Positions 9,301-22,540 of a DNA stretch of 64,000 bases are shown here, in pieces (position 1 is the first letter of the stretch; every line of letters starts with the position of its first letter). Source of the DNA: Paracoccus isoporae. Lineage in GTDB: Bacteria; Pseudomonadota; Alphaproteobacteria; Rhodobacterales; Rhodobacteraceae. The DNA lies in assembly GCF_900101865.1 (NCBI RefSeq), contig NZ_FNAH01000005.1:124001-188000 (forward strand). Reading direction: 5' to 3'. Under the pieces are notes generated by a model, which saw nothing but the letters and a program-made list of their open reading frames with translations, had not been told where the DNA came from and made no database searches. The translations under genes were made by a program, and so were the position numbers.

Positions 9301-9762
9301 GAGGATGAATGGGCGCCGCAGCTCAATCTCGGTGTGCCGGTGACGATCCCGGAAAGCTACATCGCCGATCTGGATGTGCGGCTGGGTCTCTATCGCCGCC
9401 TGTCGGACATCACCACCAAAGTGGAGATGGAGGGGTTCGCGGCCGAGCTGCACGACCGCTTCGGCCCGGTCCCGCGCGAGGTGAACATGCTAATGAACGT
9501 GATCCGCATCAAGGCGATGGCGAAACGCGCCAATATCGCGAAGCTGGATGCCGGGCCGAAAGGGGCCACGGTGCAGTTCCACAATGACAAGTTTCCGAAC
9601 CCGTCGGGGCTTGTGCAGTTCCTCAACGATCAGCGCGGACAGGCCAAGGTGGCCGACAACAAGATCGTCATCCGCCGCGACTGGAACAGCGATGGCGACC
9701 GCATCAAGGGCGCCTACGGCATCGCCCGCGACCTGGCGGCCAAGGCGAAGGCGGCCGGTTGA
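6322..9762 (+). CDS. mfd: transcription-repair coupling factor
   Basis: Mfd removes RNA polymerase stalled at DNA damage and recruits UvrA to the lesion. The 1146-residue length is normal. The N-terminal UvrB-like region includes SPAAEVMASRM and the beta-hairpin-like YAIRGGIIDIFPPG. The RNA polymerase-binding (CarD-like) domain begins near residue 477 (PGDLVVHVEHGIGRYKGLE). The helicase motor has Walker A GDVGFGKTEVAMRA (about 626), the DEEQ box LVIDEEQHFG (about 726), TMTATPIPRTL and QIRGRVGRS. The C-terminal TRCF domain follows. The stop overlaps the TTG start of pabB, so the two are translationally coupled. Confidence 0.97.
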   Translation: MAENITLSGAPSGYDAALLAREAARGPVIHIARDDRRAEAMREGLRFFAPELTVLDFPAWDTTPYDRVSPAAEVMASRMATLAMLAHEAVPGRFVVLTTLNAALQRVPPRDTVAAASFTARVGDRMDEAGLRGWLVRMGFTQAPTVTEPGDYAIRGGIIDIFPPGPSGPIRLDLFGDVLDSARRFDPETQRSAGKLDRLELVPMSEVILDDDAITRFRTTYRAEYGGGSSDPLYEAVSAGRKLAGVEHWLPWFHDRLDSLFDYLPEASVMLDDRLDQVREARWEMIREQYSARREAAGRRVGETIYRPVAPETLFAGDAEWSGWLDDRRVLRLSVNAAPPGPGVLDAGGKTGRNFAPERQAEQLDLFGALAAHLRDLRKTHRVVIASFSDGARERLRGLIADEGVEGATDIARLSDLPDQPGALGLTVWPLEEGFTADGSAVGKLAVISEQDVLGDRLIRGARKRRRAENFLKDTTALTPGDLVVHVEHGIGRYKGLETITAGGVPHDCVALEYAGGDRLFLPVENIELLSRYGHEEGLLDKLGGGAWQARKARLKERIRLIADRLMRVAAERLLRTAPVLEPEHHDWESFSARFPYTETDDQMAAIDDVAADLATGRPMDRLIVGDVGFGKTEVAMRAAFIAASQGKQVAVIAPTTLLARQHARSFAERFRGTALNVRALSRFVSAKEAAATRAGLADGSVDIVVGTHAVLAKAVKFRNLGLLVIDEEQHFGVSHKERLKELRSDVHVLTMTATPIPRTLQLSLSGVRDLSVIGTPPVDRLAIRTYVSEFDSVTIREALLREKYRGGQSFFVVPRIADLPEIEDWLRERVPEISFVVAHGQMAAGDLDQRMNAFYDGQYDVLLATTIVESGLDIPTANTMVVWRADIYGLAQLYQIRGRVGRSRTRAYCYLTTKPRAPLTPQAERRLKFLGNIDGLGAGFNLASQDLDLRGAGNLLGEEQSGHIKEVGFELYQAMLEETIAKLKSGELEGTPEDEWAPQLNLGVPVTIPESYIADLDVRLGLYRRLSDITTKVEMEGFAAELHDRFGPVPREVNMLMNVIRIKAMAKRANIAKLDAGPKGATVQFHNDKFPNPSGLVQFLNDQRGQAKVADNKIVIRRDWNSDGDRIKGAYGIARDLAAKAKAAG

Positions 9763-10886
9763 GCGGGCAGGTCCGGTTCGATCGCGGCCCGCTGGGGGAC
9801 GGCACGCTGTTTGCCGATCCCGGCGCGATGATCCGCGCCGATCATCCGGGCGAGGTGGACGAGGCGCTCGACGCGATGGAGGCGGCGCAGGCGCGCGGCA
9901 AATGGCTGGCCGGGTATCTGTCCTATGAACTCGGATACGCGCTGAGCGAGCGGCTGCTGCCGAAGATGCCGCCCGACCGGCCGGTGCCGCTGATCCTGAT
10001 GGGCGTGTTCGACGCGCCGCGCCCGGCCGGGCCGCTGCCGCATGGCGGCGCGGTGCGGATCGGTGCGGCCCACCCGTGCTGGAGCCGCGCGCGATACGAC
10101 CGCGCGATGGCGGCTGTGCATCGCTATATCGAGGCGGGCGATTGTTATCAGGTCAACCTGACCTTTCCGATGACAGCCAATGCGGGGGGTGATCCGCTGG
10201 CGATCCACGCGGCTCTCGCGCGCCGCCAGCCGGTCAGCGAGGGCGCGTTCGTCGATCTTGGCGGGCCGGTGGTGCTGTCGCGCAGCCCGGAGCTGTTCTT
10301 TGCCGTCGATGCGGATCGCCGCATCGTCACCCGCCCGATGAAGGGCACGCGGCCGCGCGGGGCGACGCCGGGCGAGGATGCGGCGCTTGCGCGCGCGTTG
10401 CAGTGTTCGGAGAAGGACCGCGCCGAGAACCTGATGATCGTCGACCTGCTGCGCAACGACATCAGCCGGGTCTGCCGCCCCGGCTCGGTCCGGGTGCCCG
10501 CGCTGTTCGAGATCGAGCGCTACGCGACGCTTCACCAGATGACCTCGACCGTGGAAGGCGTGCTGACCGAGACGGCCGGGCTGGGCGGGATCCTGCGCGC
10601 GCTGTTTCCCTGCGGCTCGATCACCGGCGCGCCGAAGATCCGCGCGATGGAGATCATTGCAGAGCTGGAACAGGCCCCGCGCGGGGTGTATTGCGGCGCC
10701 ATCGGCTGGGCCGCGCCGGACGGGCAGGCCCGGTTCTCCGTCGCCATCCGCTCGCCCATGCTGACCGCGCCGGGATGCTTGCAACTCAATGTCGGCGGCG
10801 GCATCGTCCATGACAGCCGCGCCGGATCGGAATGGGAGGAAGCGCTGTGCAAATCCGCGTTCCTGGCGCTGTCCCCGACGGGCTGA
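9759..10886 (+). CDS. pabB: aminodeoxychorismate synthase component I
   Basis: PabB aminates chorismate to 4-amino-4-deoxychorismate for folate synthesis, normally using ammonia from the glutaminase PabA, which is not in this window. The 375-residue protein carries chorismate-binding enzyme motifs: GDCYQVNLTFPM, the KGTRPRG box, ENLMIVDLLRNDISRV and the C-terminal ITGAPKIRAMEII. The start is a TTG that overlaps the mfd stop (TTGA), the only start that uses the whole conserved N-terminus. It is followed by pabC, whose coding sequence begins inside its 3' end. An anthranilate synthase role is less likely given the pabC partner. Confidence 0.9.
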   Translation: MSGQVRFDRGPLGDGTLFADPGAMIRADHPGEVDEALDAMEAAQARGKWLAGYLSYELGYALSERLLPKMPPDRPVPLILMGVFDAPRPAGPLPHGGAVRIGAAHPCWSRARYDRAMAAVHRYIEAGDCYQVNLTFPMTANAGGDPLAIHAALARRQPVSEGAFVDLGGPVVLSRSPELFFAVDADRRIVTRPMKGTRPRGATPGEDAALARALQCSEKDRAENLMIVDLLRNDISRVCRPGSVRVPALFEIERYATLHQMTSTVEGVLTETAGLGGILRALFPCGSITGAPKIRAMEIIAELEQAPRGVYCGAIGWAAPDGQARFSVAIRSPMLTAPGCLQLNVGGGIVHDSRAGSEWEEALCKSAFLALSPTG

Positions 10887-11482
10887 CCATCATCGAGACC
10901 ATGCGGGCGGACCCGGAGGGCGAGATCGCCCTGCTGGACCGGCACCTGGCCCGGCTGCGCCGTGACTGCGCCGCGGTGGGGTTCCCGCTCGATCAGGGCG
11001 ATGTGGCGCGGGCGCTTGCAACGCTGCCGCGCGGTGCGGTGCACCGGGTGCGTCTGACGGTGGATGCGGCGGGGCAGGTGGCGGTAACAACTCAGCCGCT
11101 CGACCCCGATCCGCCGGTCTGGCGCGTCGCGGTCTCGGAGATCCGGCTGGAAAGCGCCGATCCCTGGCTGCGGATCAAATCCTCGCACCGCCCGGCCTAT
11201 GATGCGGCCCGCGCCGCGATGCCGGCGGGCTGCGACGAGGTCTTGCTGATGAATGAGCGCGGCGAGCTGTGCGAGGGCAGCATCACCAGCCTGTTCATCC
11301 GCCGCGGCCGCACCCTGCTGACCCCGCCGCGCGCATGCGGGCTGCTGCCGGGCATCCTGCGCGAGACATTGCTCGCCTCCGGCGCGGCGCGGGAGGCGGT
11401 GCTGCGATCGGGCGATCTGGAAGGCGCGGATGTGCTGTGCGGCAATGCCCTGCGCGGGCTGATCCCGGCGCGGCTGATCTGA
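10847..11482 (+). CDS. pabC: aminodeoxychorismate lyase / class IV aminotransferase
   Basis: This is a PLP enzyme of fold-type IV, predicted to release pyruvate from aminodeoxychorismate to give p-aminobenzoate. From the GTG at 10847 it has 211 residues. A GGAGGA ribosome-binding site at 10834-10839 decides for this start over the in-frame ATG at 10832, which lies within that site. Visible elements are the early LTIIETMR segment, the PLP lysine in RIKSSHRPAYDAA, and the cofactor-phosphate motif in CEGSITSLFIRR. It is shorter than E. coli PabC (about 270). It overlaps the end of pabB by 40 bases. A branched-chain or D-amino acid aminotransferase activity cannot be excluded, but the pabB neighbour favours PabC. 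Confidence 0.85.
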   Translation: MQIRVPGAVPDGLTIIETMRADPEGEIALLDRHLARLRRDCAAVGFPLDQGDVARALATLPRGAVHRVRLTVDAAGQVAVTTQPLDPDPPVWRVAVSEIRLESADPWLRIKSSHRPAYDAARAAMPAGCDEVLLMNERGELCEGSITSLFIRRGRTLLTPPRACGLLPGILRETLLASGAAREAVLRSGDLEGADVLCGNALRGLIPARLI

Positions 11483-11566
11483 TCCGCGAGACGGGCGGCC
11501 CGGAACGCGAAACAGGCGGCCCGGAGGCCGCCTGTCGCGTCGGGTGGTTACGAACGGCTAGGCCGC

Positions 11567-12409
11567 TCAGATCCGGCGGTCGGGATCATTGGGGTCGCGG
11601 CGGATCTCGTTGCCATCCTCGTCGATCTCGACCTCGGTCTTGCGGACCGTGTCCTCGACCTGCTCGACATGGCTCTCGCGGGTCTTGTTGAGCTCGATCT
11701 CCTCGACCACGCGGGCATCCTTCTCGACCACCGCCTCCTCGGCATGGCGGCGCGCCTCGATGGTGCGCTCCTCGAACGCATCGGCGCCGGCCGGGCGATC
11801 CACTGCGCGGCGCTCGACCTCGACCTGCTCGCTGGTCAGCTCGACCTCTTCGCTGACCGGGACTTCGCGGACATAGGAGCGCACGCGCACCGTGCCCATA
11901 TCCACGTCCCGCTTGCCGACGCGAAGCTGTTCCTCGACCACGTCGATCGTTTCGCGATCAGTGTCGACGGCGCCCGGATCGCGCGCCGGGGCGGCGGCCA
12001 TGCCGGCCGCGGCACCTGCGCCGACATAAGCGGTCTGATCCCAGCCATCGTCGCGCCATTCATTCTCGCGCTGATCCAGATCGACCGACCCTTCGCGTTC
12101 GAGGATTTCGCGCGCGGGCTCGGCCAGGTCGTCGGGCACGTTGGTCGCGGCCACCAGATAGCCGCCGCGGCTGAGCCCCTCGGCATAGGCCGCGCGGTCC
12201 TCATCGGGAAAGAAGAAATCGCCGAGCGCGTCGAAGAAGCCGCGGCTTTCGTTCTCCTCGTGGCGGACCTCGCCATATCCGGGATTGTTCTCGCCATGCA
12301 TGACCACGTCGGTGGCCCCGATCTCGCGCAGCGCGGCGGCGGCGCGTTCGGCTTCGTTCCGGTTGTCGAACATCGCGGACAGGGTCCGGCCAGTGTTTTC
12401 GTAATTCAT
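11567..12409 (-). CDS. DUF2382 (YsnF/AvaK-type) stress protein with 17M-like N-terminus
   Basis: The 280-residue acidic protein has two parts. Residues about 1-90 resemble the general stress protein 17M / YflT-like domain (MFDNRNEAERAAAALREIGA, then GGYLVAA). A DUF2382 domain follows at about 145-265 (VVEEQLRVGKRDVDMG, VRVRSYV, VEVERRAV, IEARRHAEE). The ATG at 12409 sits a normal distance from AAGGAA; a GTG two codons earlier overlaps the stop of the upstream gene (GTGA), so either start gives coupled translation. The family is linked to stress in other bacteria, and its biochemical role is unknown. Confidence 0.85.
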   Translation of the reverse strand: MNYENTGRTLSAMFDNRNEAERAAAALREIGATDVVMHGENNPGYGEVRHEENESRGFFDALGDFFFPDEDRAAYAEGLSRGGYLVAATNVPDDLAEPAREILEREGSVDLDQRENEWRDDGWDQTAYVGAGAAAGMAAAPARDPGAVDTDRETIDVVEEQLRVGKRDVDMGTVRVRSYVREVPVSEEVELTSEQVEVERRAVDRPAGADAFEERTIEARRHAEEAVVEKDARVVEEIELNKTRESHVEQVEDTVRKTEVEIDEDGNEIRRDPNDPDRRI

Positions 12410-12411
12410 GG

Positions 12412-12888
12412 TCACTTCCTTTTCATGATGTCTGTGTCGTCCAGCGGATCCGCGCCGGGGGGCGGATCTTCCGCCTCCAGCTCGGTCTCGATGAGCCGCT
12501 GGCGGCGCAGCGTGACGGGAACCTCGACCGTTTCGCGGGTCTCGGTCCTTACCAGATGCACTTCCTCGACCAGCACGAGCTCGGTGCGCAGCACCGCGCG
12601 CTCTTCGAGGACGGGGATGATGGTGACGCCGTCTTCCTCGCGGATCGCGGGCGCCTCCTCCACCACCTCGTCGCGGGGGATGCGTCGGATCTCGACATGG
12701 CCTTGCCGCAACTCGGCGCTGAGCAGCTCGTCGCGATGCTCGGTCACGCTGTCCAGCCGGACCCCGCCGCGATCCACGACGCGCTTGACGATCCGCGCCG
12801 TCTCCTCGGCGACCTCCATCGTCTCTCGCGCGTCGTCATCTGCCGGGATGCGGTGGCCAGTCGAGGCCTTGTCATCGAAATCCGCCAC
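12412..12888 (-). CDS. second DUF2382-domain protein
   Basis: The 158-residue acidic protein is essentially one DUF2382 domain: TARIVKRVVDRGGVRLDSVT, VEIRRIPRDEVVEEAP and LVLVEEVHLVRTETRE show the alternating charged repeat typical of the family. The GTG at 12888 is preferred because GAGGGAGG stands just upstream; a longer frame to 12918 has no such site. Its stop overlaps the next gene, so the two DUF2382 proteins are made from one message and probably act together. I cannot assign a function beyond a likely stress-related role. Confidence 0.8.
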   Translation of the reverse strand: MADFDDKASTGHRIPADDDARETMEVAEETARIVKRVVDRGGVRLDSVTEHRDELLSAELRQGHVEIRRIPRDEVVEEAPAIREEDGVTIIPVLEERAVLRTELVLVEEVHLVRTETRETVEVPVTLRRQRLIETELEAEDPPPGADPLDDTDIMKRK

Positions 12889-12941
12889 CGGGGCCTCCCT
12901 CTCGCAGTTGCACCGCAAGGCAAACCCGCGAGCGTCCCGGC

Positions 12942-12969
12942 GGTTCTGCTAATCTAAGTTAGCGGAACC
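12942..12969. promoter_or_regulatory. imperfect inverted repeat upstream of the DUF2382 pair
   Basis: GGTTCTGCTAA (12942-12952) pairs with TTAGCGGAACC (12959-12969) around a six-base spacer, with one G-T position. It lies 54-81 bases upstream of the first DUF2382 start and has no T tract, so it may be an operator rather than a terminator. The rest of the 12889-13155 gap holds nothing else I recognise apart from the clpA terminator. Confidence 0.35.
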
Positions 12970-13097
12970 GACCCAGGGTTGTGCTGGGGTGGAAAAGTCC
13001 AGCCGGATCAGAAGGCTGCGCGGCCCAGGCCTGACGAGCGCCCACACGCGCAGCCGCGATGCCGCGCGGCCGGAGGCTGTGCTCAGCGTCGGCCATG

Positions 13098-13125
13098 AAA
13101 AAGGGGCGCCAGCGGCGCCCCGTTT
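13098..13125 (-). terminator. rho-independent terminator of clpA
   Basis: GGGGCGCC (13103-13110) / GGCGCCCC (13114-13121) with a three-base loop and an A run on the left, giving a U tract on the minus strand, 30 bases beyond the clpA stop. Confidence 0.8.
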
Positions 13126-13155
13126 CATCGCGTCGGACCGGATCCGGTCACAGCC

Positions 13156-15483
<2,328 letters not shown>

Positions 15484-15663
15484 CTCCTGTCAGTCTGTCC
15501 GGCGGTTTGGACCGACGGCCCACCTGCACAGACTGTCATCGTAGCTTTAAGGATTGGTGGATTCCGCGGCGTTGCAAGTCAATTTTGCGCGCTTGCTGCG
15601 AAATCCTGCCTTGATGGTCACAATTTGGGCGCAGCGCCGCGGGGATTCAAGATGGGCGGGCGT

Positions 15664-16407
15664 TCAGAAATCATCCTTCATCTGCCGCAGCCGCGCAAAG
15701 GCCGCAGCCGCATCGTCAAGGCCGAGGGACGGGGCGAGATCGCCCGCGCGTAGGAACGGGTTGGTCGCGCGCTCCTCGTCCAGCGTGGTGGGCGCGCAGG
15801 GGCGGGTGCCCGATGCCGTCTCCTCCAGCCGCGCCCGCAGCGCCGCATTGCCGTCATCGACGCTCAGCGCGAAGGCCCCGTTGCTCGCGCAGTAGTCATG
15901 GCCGGAACAGATCAGCGTGTCGCCCGGCAGCGCGTTCAGCCGCGTCAGGCTGTCCCACATCATCGCCGCATCGCCCTCGAAGAGCCGCCCGCAGCCAAGC
16001 GCCATCAGGCTGTCGCCGGTGAAGGCGGCTTGGGCGTCGGGCAGGTAAAACGCGATATGGCCGACCGTGTGGCCCGACACGTCGATCACCTGGGCGGAGA
16101 GCCCCGCGGCCTGGGTGGTCTCGCCCGCTGCCACCGCGTCATCGAGACCGGGCAGGCGCTTGGCATCCGCCTTGGCGCCGGTGACGCGTGCGCCGGTTTT
16201 CTCCACCAGCTCCGCCACCCCGTCGATATGGTCGCCGTGGTGATGGGTCAGCAGGATCTGGTCGAGCGACCATCCCCGCCCGGACAGCGCATCGAGGATC
16301 GGCCCGGCTTCAGGCGCGTCGAACAGCGCCGTGCGGCCATTGGCGTGCAGAAGATAGGCGTAATTGTCCCGCAGGCAGCGGATGGTGACGATCTCGGCTT
16401 CGGACAT
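15664..16407 (-). CDS. gloB: hydroxyacylglutathione hydrolase (glyoxalase II)
   Basis: GloB hydrolyses S-lactoylglutathione to lactate and glutathione, completing methylglyoxal detoxification. It has 247 residues from the ATG at 16407. It shows the metallo-beta-lactamase motif LTHHHGDHIDG (binuclear metal site, H55-H60), the later ligands in SGHTVGHIAF and FTGDSLM, and CSGHDYCASN near residue 160. The C-terminal glyoxalase II domain ends in FARLRQMKDDF. A 22-codon upstream extension of the frame is not family-like. It is divergent from the methyltransferase gene at 16472. Confidence 0.94.
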   Translation of the reverse strand: MSEAEIVTIRCLRDNYAYLLHANGRTALFDAPEAGPILDALSGRGWSLDQILLTHHHGDHIDGVAELVEKTGARVTGAKADAKRLPGLDDAVAAGETTQAAGLSAQVIDVSGHTVGHIAFYLPDAQAAFTGDSLMALGCGRLFEGDAAMMWDSLTRLNALPGDTLICSGHDYCASNGAFALSVDDGNAALRARLEETASGTRPCAPTTLDEERATNPFLRAGDLAPSLGLDDAAAAFARLRQMKDDF

Positions 16408-16471
16408 TGCAACCTCATCTGTTTTGCGGGCAGTGTGAAGCGCGAGACCGACCACCGCAACCCGGACCTCC

Positions 16472-17272
16472 ATGCATCACGACGTGATCGAGCTGCGCCG
16501 TTTCTATTACACCCGCACATTGGGCCGGGTGGCGCAGCGCATCCTGCGCGACCGGCTGGTGGCGAACTGGCCCGCAGCGCAGGCCACGGGAATGAGCGTC
16601 GGCGGGTATGGTTTCGCGGTGCCGATGCTGCGGCCGTATCTGGCGCATGCCCGGCGGGTGATCGGGCTGATGCCGGGGCCGCAGGGTGTGATGGCCTGGC
16701 CGGCGGGGGCGGAGAACCATTCCGTGCTGTGCGATGAGACCGCCTGGCCGCTGGAGACCGGCCGGCTGGACCGGCTGGTGATGTTGCACGGGCTGGAGAC
16801 CTCCGACCACCCCTCGGCCCTGCTGGCGGAGGCGTGGCGGGTGCTGGGGCCGGGCGGTCGGATGGTGGTGATGGTGCCCAACCGCGCCGGGCTGTGGGCG
16901 CGGACCGAAAGCACGCCGTTCGGCTTCGGGCGCAGCTACACGGCGGGCCAGCTTGAACGCCAGGCCGAGGCGGCGGGCTTCGTCACCGAACGCTCGGGGG
17001 CGGCCATCTACGTGCCGCCATCGGATCGCCGGTTCTGGCTGCGCAGTGCGGTCTGGTGGGAAGGCGTGGGCGCGCGGATCTCGTCGATGCTGGTGGCCGG
17101 GGTGATCTGGGCGGAATTCTCCAAGCAGGTCCATGCGCCGGTGGATGGCGCGCGCCGGATCACCGTGCCCAGCCCGCTCGACATGCTGGAGGGAATCGCC
17201 CGGCCCCGCCCGGCGGGACGCCCGGTTGCCGGGGGCGCGGGGCAGGGCAGATGGCCCCGGCCGGGGGGCTGA
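16472..17272 (+). CDS. class I SAM-dependent methyltransferase-like protein
   Basis: The 266-residue protein resembles the methyltransferase-domain proteins commonly divergent from gloB in Rhodobacteraceae. The central part has RLDRLVMLHGLETSDHP and then LAEAWRVLGPGGRMVVMVPN, the usual post-motif II and III segments of the Methyltransf_11 fold. Motif I is poorly conserved (SVGGYGFAVPMLRPYL), so SAM binding is not certain. Substrate unknown. The start lies 64 bases from the gloB start, so the promoters share a short region. Confidence 0.75.
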   Translation: MHHDVIELRRFYYTRTLGRVAQRILRDRLVANWPAAQATGMSVGGYGFAVPMLRPYLAHARRVIGLMPGPQGVMAWPAGAENHSVLCDETAWPLETGRLDRLVMLHGLETSDHPSALLAEAWRVLGPGGRMVVMVPNRAGLWARTESTPFGFGRSYTAGQLERQAEAAGFVTERSGAAIYVPPSDRRFWLRSAVWWEGVGARISSMLVAGVIWAEFSKQVHAPVDGARRITVPSPLDMLEGIARPRPAGRPVAGGAGQGRWPRPGG

Positions 17273-17605
17273 GCGGCTGCCGCGGTCGGCACGCCCCTGC
17301 CGGGGGAAATATTTCTGCGACGCGGCAATCCCGGCCGGTTCCTGCTGCGGTTGCAAAAATGTCAGGATTTCCTGCGCATTTTCGCCGCCTGCGCGCCGTC
17401 TGCCGCGCCCGCTCTGCGACAGCGGCCAAAAACCGTGCAAAGCCGGGCTTCAAGGCGGTTGCGGGTGCGGGAAACAATTGCTAGAGACCACCCCGAGATA
17501 ACGGGCCGGTGAGGCCCGCCCCAAGACCCGCGCGCGCCCCGCGACCGACCGCCCCGCCAAGGGACGGCCTGCCGGCGGGGCTACGCGCAAACCGGAAGGA
17601 TGACC
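17273..17605 (+). other. intergenic region carrying the atp operon leader
   Basis: This 333-base stretch has no supported gene. Its left end contains GGGGGAAATATTTCTGCGACG at about 17302-17322, loosely like the post-stop motif seen elsewhere in this window. Its right part holds the probable atp promoter and an approximately 110-base GC-rich leader ending in the GGAAGG ribosome-binding site (17594-17599) of atpH. Confidence 0.5.
17459..17487 (+). promoter_or_regulatory. candidate promoter of the atpHAGDC operon
   Basis: TTGCGG (17459-17464) and TAGAGA (17482-17487) are separated by 17 bases. The area around the -10 is the most AT-rich part of the leader (GAAACAATTGCTAGAGA). It lies about 120 bases upstream of atpH. 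Confidence 0.45.
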
Positions 17606-18166
17606 GTGGCAAACTCCGCTTCGATTTCCGCTTCGATCGCCGGGCGCTATGCGCAGGCCTTGTTCGACATCGTCAAGGAGTCCGGGGGCATCGACCGTCT
17701 CGCCAGCCAGACCGACGAACTCGGCGTGGCCATCGATGACAGCGCGGAACTGCGCGACCTGATCTCCTCTCCCATCTACAGCCGGTCGCAGCAGGGCGAG
17801 GGGATCGCCGCCATCGCCGCGAAGATGGGGCTGGAGGCGCCGCTGGCCAACACGCTGAAGCTGATGGCCCAGAACCGCCGCCTGTTCACCCTGCCGCAAT
17901 TCGTGAGCCGGTTGAAATCGCTCATCGCCAATGAGCGCGGCGAAGTCACCGCCGATGTCGTTTCCGCCGTGGCGCTGAGCGACGAACAGAAAAAGCGTCT
18001 GACCGACACGCTGGCCGAGAAATCGGGCAAGACGGTCAAACTGAACGCGCGCGTCGATGAGAGCCTCATCGGCGGCATGATTGTCAAGCTGGGCTCGCAG
18101 ATGATCGACAGCTCGATCCGCTCGAAGCTCGCTTCCCTTCAGAATGTCATGAAAGAGGTCGGATAA
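17606..18166 (+). CDS. atpH: ATP synthase F1 delta subunit
   Basis: The delta subunit (OSCP type) sits on top of the F1 head and joins it to the peripheral stalk. From the GTG at 17606 it has 186 residues. This start is preferred over the ATG at 17600 because GGAAGG (17594-17599) then has a six-base spacing; it abuts the ATG directly. Typical features are [16 protein letters not shown] near the N-terminus and the C-terminal [20 protein letters not shown]. It is the first gene of an F1-only operon; F0 genes are not in the window. Its stop overlaps the atpA start by one base. Confidence 0.95.
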   Translation: MANSASISASIAGRYAQALFDIVKESGGIDRLASQTDELGVAIDDSAELRDLISSPIYSRSQQGEGIAAIAAKMGLEAPLANTLKLMAQNRRLFTLPQFVSRLKSLIANERGEVTADVVSAVALSDEQKKRLTDTLAEKSGKTVKLNARVDESLIGGMIVKLGSQMIDSSIRSKLASLQNVMKEVG

Positions 18167-19701
18167 TGGGAATCCAGGCTGCCGAAATTTCGGCGATCCT
18201 CAAGGATCAGATCAAGAACTTCGGTCAGGATGCCGAAGTGGCCGAAGTGGGCCAGGTGCTGTCGGTCGGTGACGGGATTGCCCGCGTCTATGGTCTGGAC
18301 AAGGTGCAGGCCGGCGAGATGGTGGAATTCCCCGGCGGCGTGCGCGGCATGGTGCTGAACCTGGAAACCGACAATGTCGGCGTCGTCATCTTCGGGGACG
18401 ACCGCGACATCAAGGAAGGCGACACGGTCAAGCGCACCAACTCCATCGTGGAAGTGCCGACCGGCAAGGGCCTGCTGGGCCGCGTTGTGGACGGCCTGGG
18501 CAACCCGATCGACGGCAAGGGACCGATCGCCGATCCGACCATGGCCGTGGCCGACGTGAAGGCGCCGGGCATCATGCCGCGGAAATCCGTGCATGAGCCG
18601 ATGGCGACCGGCCTGAAATCGGTGGACGCGATGATCCCCGTCGGCCGCGGTCAGCGCGAACTCATCATCGGTGACCGTCAGACCGGTAAGACCGCCCTGG
18701 CGCTCGACACGATCCTGAACCAGAAGAACTATAACGGCCGTGAAGATGACGGCATGAAGACGCTCTACTGCATCTATGTCGCCGTCGGCCAGAAACGCTC
18801 GACCGTCGCGCAGCTGGTGCAGAAGCTGGAAGAGACCGGCGCGATGGAATACTCCATCGTCGTGGCCGCGACCGCGTCCGACCCGGCACCGATGCAGTAT
18901 CTCGCGCCCTATTCGGCCACCGCGATGGGCGAGTATTTCCGCGATAACGGCATGGACGCGCTGATCATCTATGACGATCTGTCCAAGCAGGCCGTGGCCT
19001 ATCGCCAGATGTCGCTGCTGCTGCGCCGCCCGCCGGGGCGCGAGGCATATCCGGGCGACGTGTTCTATCTGCATTCCCGCCTGCTGGAGCGTTCGGCCAA
19101 GCTGAACGAGAATTACGGCGGCGGCTCGCTGACCGCGCTGCCGATCATCGAAACCCAGGCGGGCGACGTTTCGGCCTATATCCCGACCAACGTGATCTCG
19201 ATCACCGACGGCCAGATCTTCCTGGAAACCGATCTGTTCTTCCAGGGCATCCGCCCGGCCGTGAACACCGGCCTGTCGGTGTCGCGCGTGGGGTCTGCCG
19301 CGCAGACCAAGGCGATGAAATCGGTGGCCGGCCCGGTCAAGCTGGAACTGGCGCAGTATCGCGAGATGGCGGCCTTCGCGCAGTTCGGCTCCGATCTCGA
19401 CGCGGCGACGCAGAAACTTCTGAACCGTGGCGCGCGCCTGACCGAGCTGATGAAGCAGCCGCAATACCACCCGCTGACCAACGCCGAGATCGTGATCGTG
19501 ATCTATGCCGGGACGCATGGTTACGTGGACGATATCCCGGTGGGCGAGGTCGTCGCGTGGGAACAGGGGCTGATCCAGTATCTGCGCAACCAGAAAGCCG
19601 ATCTTCTGGACGACATCACCAAGAACGACCGCAAGGTCGCCGGTGATCTGGAAGACGCGATCAAGGCTGCTCTGGACGCTTACAACAAAACCCGCGCCTG
19701 A
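18166..19701 (+). CDS. atpA: ATP synthase F1 alpha subunit
   Basis: Alpha alternates with beta in the F1 hexamer and holds non-catalytic nucleotide sites. It has 511 residues, the normal length. The P-loop [14 protein letters not shown] begins near residue 168. The late sequence [20 protein letters not shown] is the alpha signature. The ATG shares its first base with the atpH stop codon (TAATG), giving tight coupling. Confidence 0.98.
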   Translation: MGIQAAEISAILKDQIKNFGQDAEVAEVGQVLSVGDGIARVYGLDKVQAGEMVEFPGGVRGMVLNLETDNVGVVIFGDDRDIKEGDTVKRTNSIVEVPTGKGLLGRVVDGLGNPIDGKGPIADPTMAVADVKAPGIMPRKSVHEPMATGLKSVDAMIPVGRGQRELIIGDRQTGKTALALDTILNQKNYNGREDDGMKTLYCIYVAVGQKRSTVAQLVQKLEETGAMEYSIVVAATASDPAPMQYLAPYSATAMGEYFRDNGMDALIIYDDLSKQAVAYRQMSLLLRRPPGREAYPGDVFYLHSRLLERSAKLNENYGGGSLTALPIIETQAGDVSAYIPTNVISITDGQIFLETDLFFQGIRPAVNTGLSVSRVGSAAQTKAMKSVAGPVKLELAQYREMAAFAQFGSDLDAATQKLLNRGARLTELMKQPQYHPLTNAEIVIVIYAGTHGYVDDIPVGEVVAWEQGLIQYLRNQKADLLDDITKNDRKVAGDLEDAIKAALDAYNKTRA

Positions 19702-19713
19702 GAGGAGGGATAA

Positions 19714-22052
<2,339 letters not shown>

Positions 22053-22061
22053 GGGGGCATC

Positions 22062-22514
22062 ATGGCCGATACCATGCAGTTCGACCTCGTCGCACCGGAG
22101 CGGAACCTGATGTCCGTCGCCGTGCGCGAGGTGCGCCTGCCGGGCGAGAACGGCGATCTGTCGGCAATGCCGGGCCATGCGCCCGCCATCGTCAACCTGC
22201 GCCCCGGCCTGGTCACGGTGATCGATGAGCAGGGGGCGGAACATCAATTCGCGATCTCCGGTGGCTTTGCCGAGATCAACAATGAATCGCTCTCGCTTCT
22301 GGCCGAGATCGGGCGCAAGCGCGATGAGATGACGCAGGATGTCTTTGACGACATGATGCGGTCCGCGCAGCGCAAGAAGAAGGCCGCCGAGCAGAAGGAG
22401 GAGCAGCACGGGGCCGAAGGCGTCGTCGCCGCCGCCGCCAAGCTGCTGGCCGATATGGAGGCGCTCGGCTCGCATATCGGGCTGTCTGCGCATCACTCGA
22501 CCGCGCCGGACTGA
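22062..22514 (+). CDS. atpC: ATP synthase F1 epsilon subunit
   Basis: Epsilon regulates the ATPase and joins gamma to the c-ring. The 150-residue protein has the N-terminal beta sandwich (MQFDLVAPERNLMSVAVREV, then LPGENGDLSAMPGHAP) and a helical tail that is here Lys/Glu-rich (AQRKKKAAEQKEEQHG) and ends in an Ala-rich helix. It is the last gene of the operon before the terminator. Confidence 0.95.
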   Translation: MADTMQFDLVAPERNLMSVAVREVRLPGENGDLSAMPGHAPAIVNLRPGLVTVIDEQGAEHQFAISGGFAEINNESLSLLAEIGRKRDEMTQDVFDDMMRSAQRKKKAAEQKEEQHGAEGVVAAAAKLLADMEALGSHIGLSAHHSTAPD

Positions 22515-22540
22515 GCGTCCTGAAATATTGCAGTCAGGCG

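Noticed and set aside
6166..9453. 1095-codon open frame on the minus strand opposite mfd
   Set aside because: It is the antisense shadow of a GC-rich gene: composition rich in His, Arg and Gln with no domain pattern, while mfd on the plus strand has every motif. The same applies to the long minus frames at 18139-20640 and 20547-22583 opposite the atp genes.
12889..13155. General-stress sigma factor (GGAAC-N16/17-GTT) promoter near the DUF2382 genes
   Set aside because: The only GGAAC lies on the plus strand pointing away from these genes; the minus strand has GGTTCC instead.
15484..15663. clpS upstream of clpA
   Set aside because: The 180-base gap has no frame with ClpS features, and it is too short for a normal clpS.
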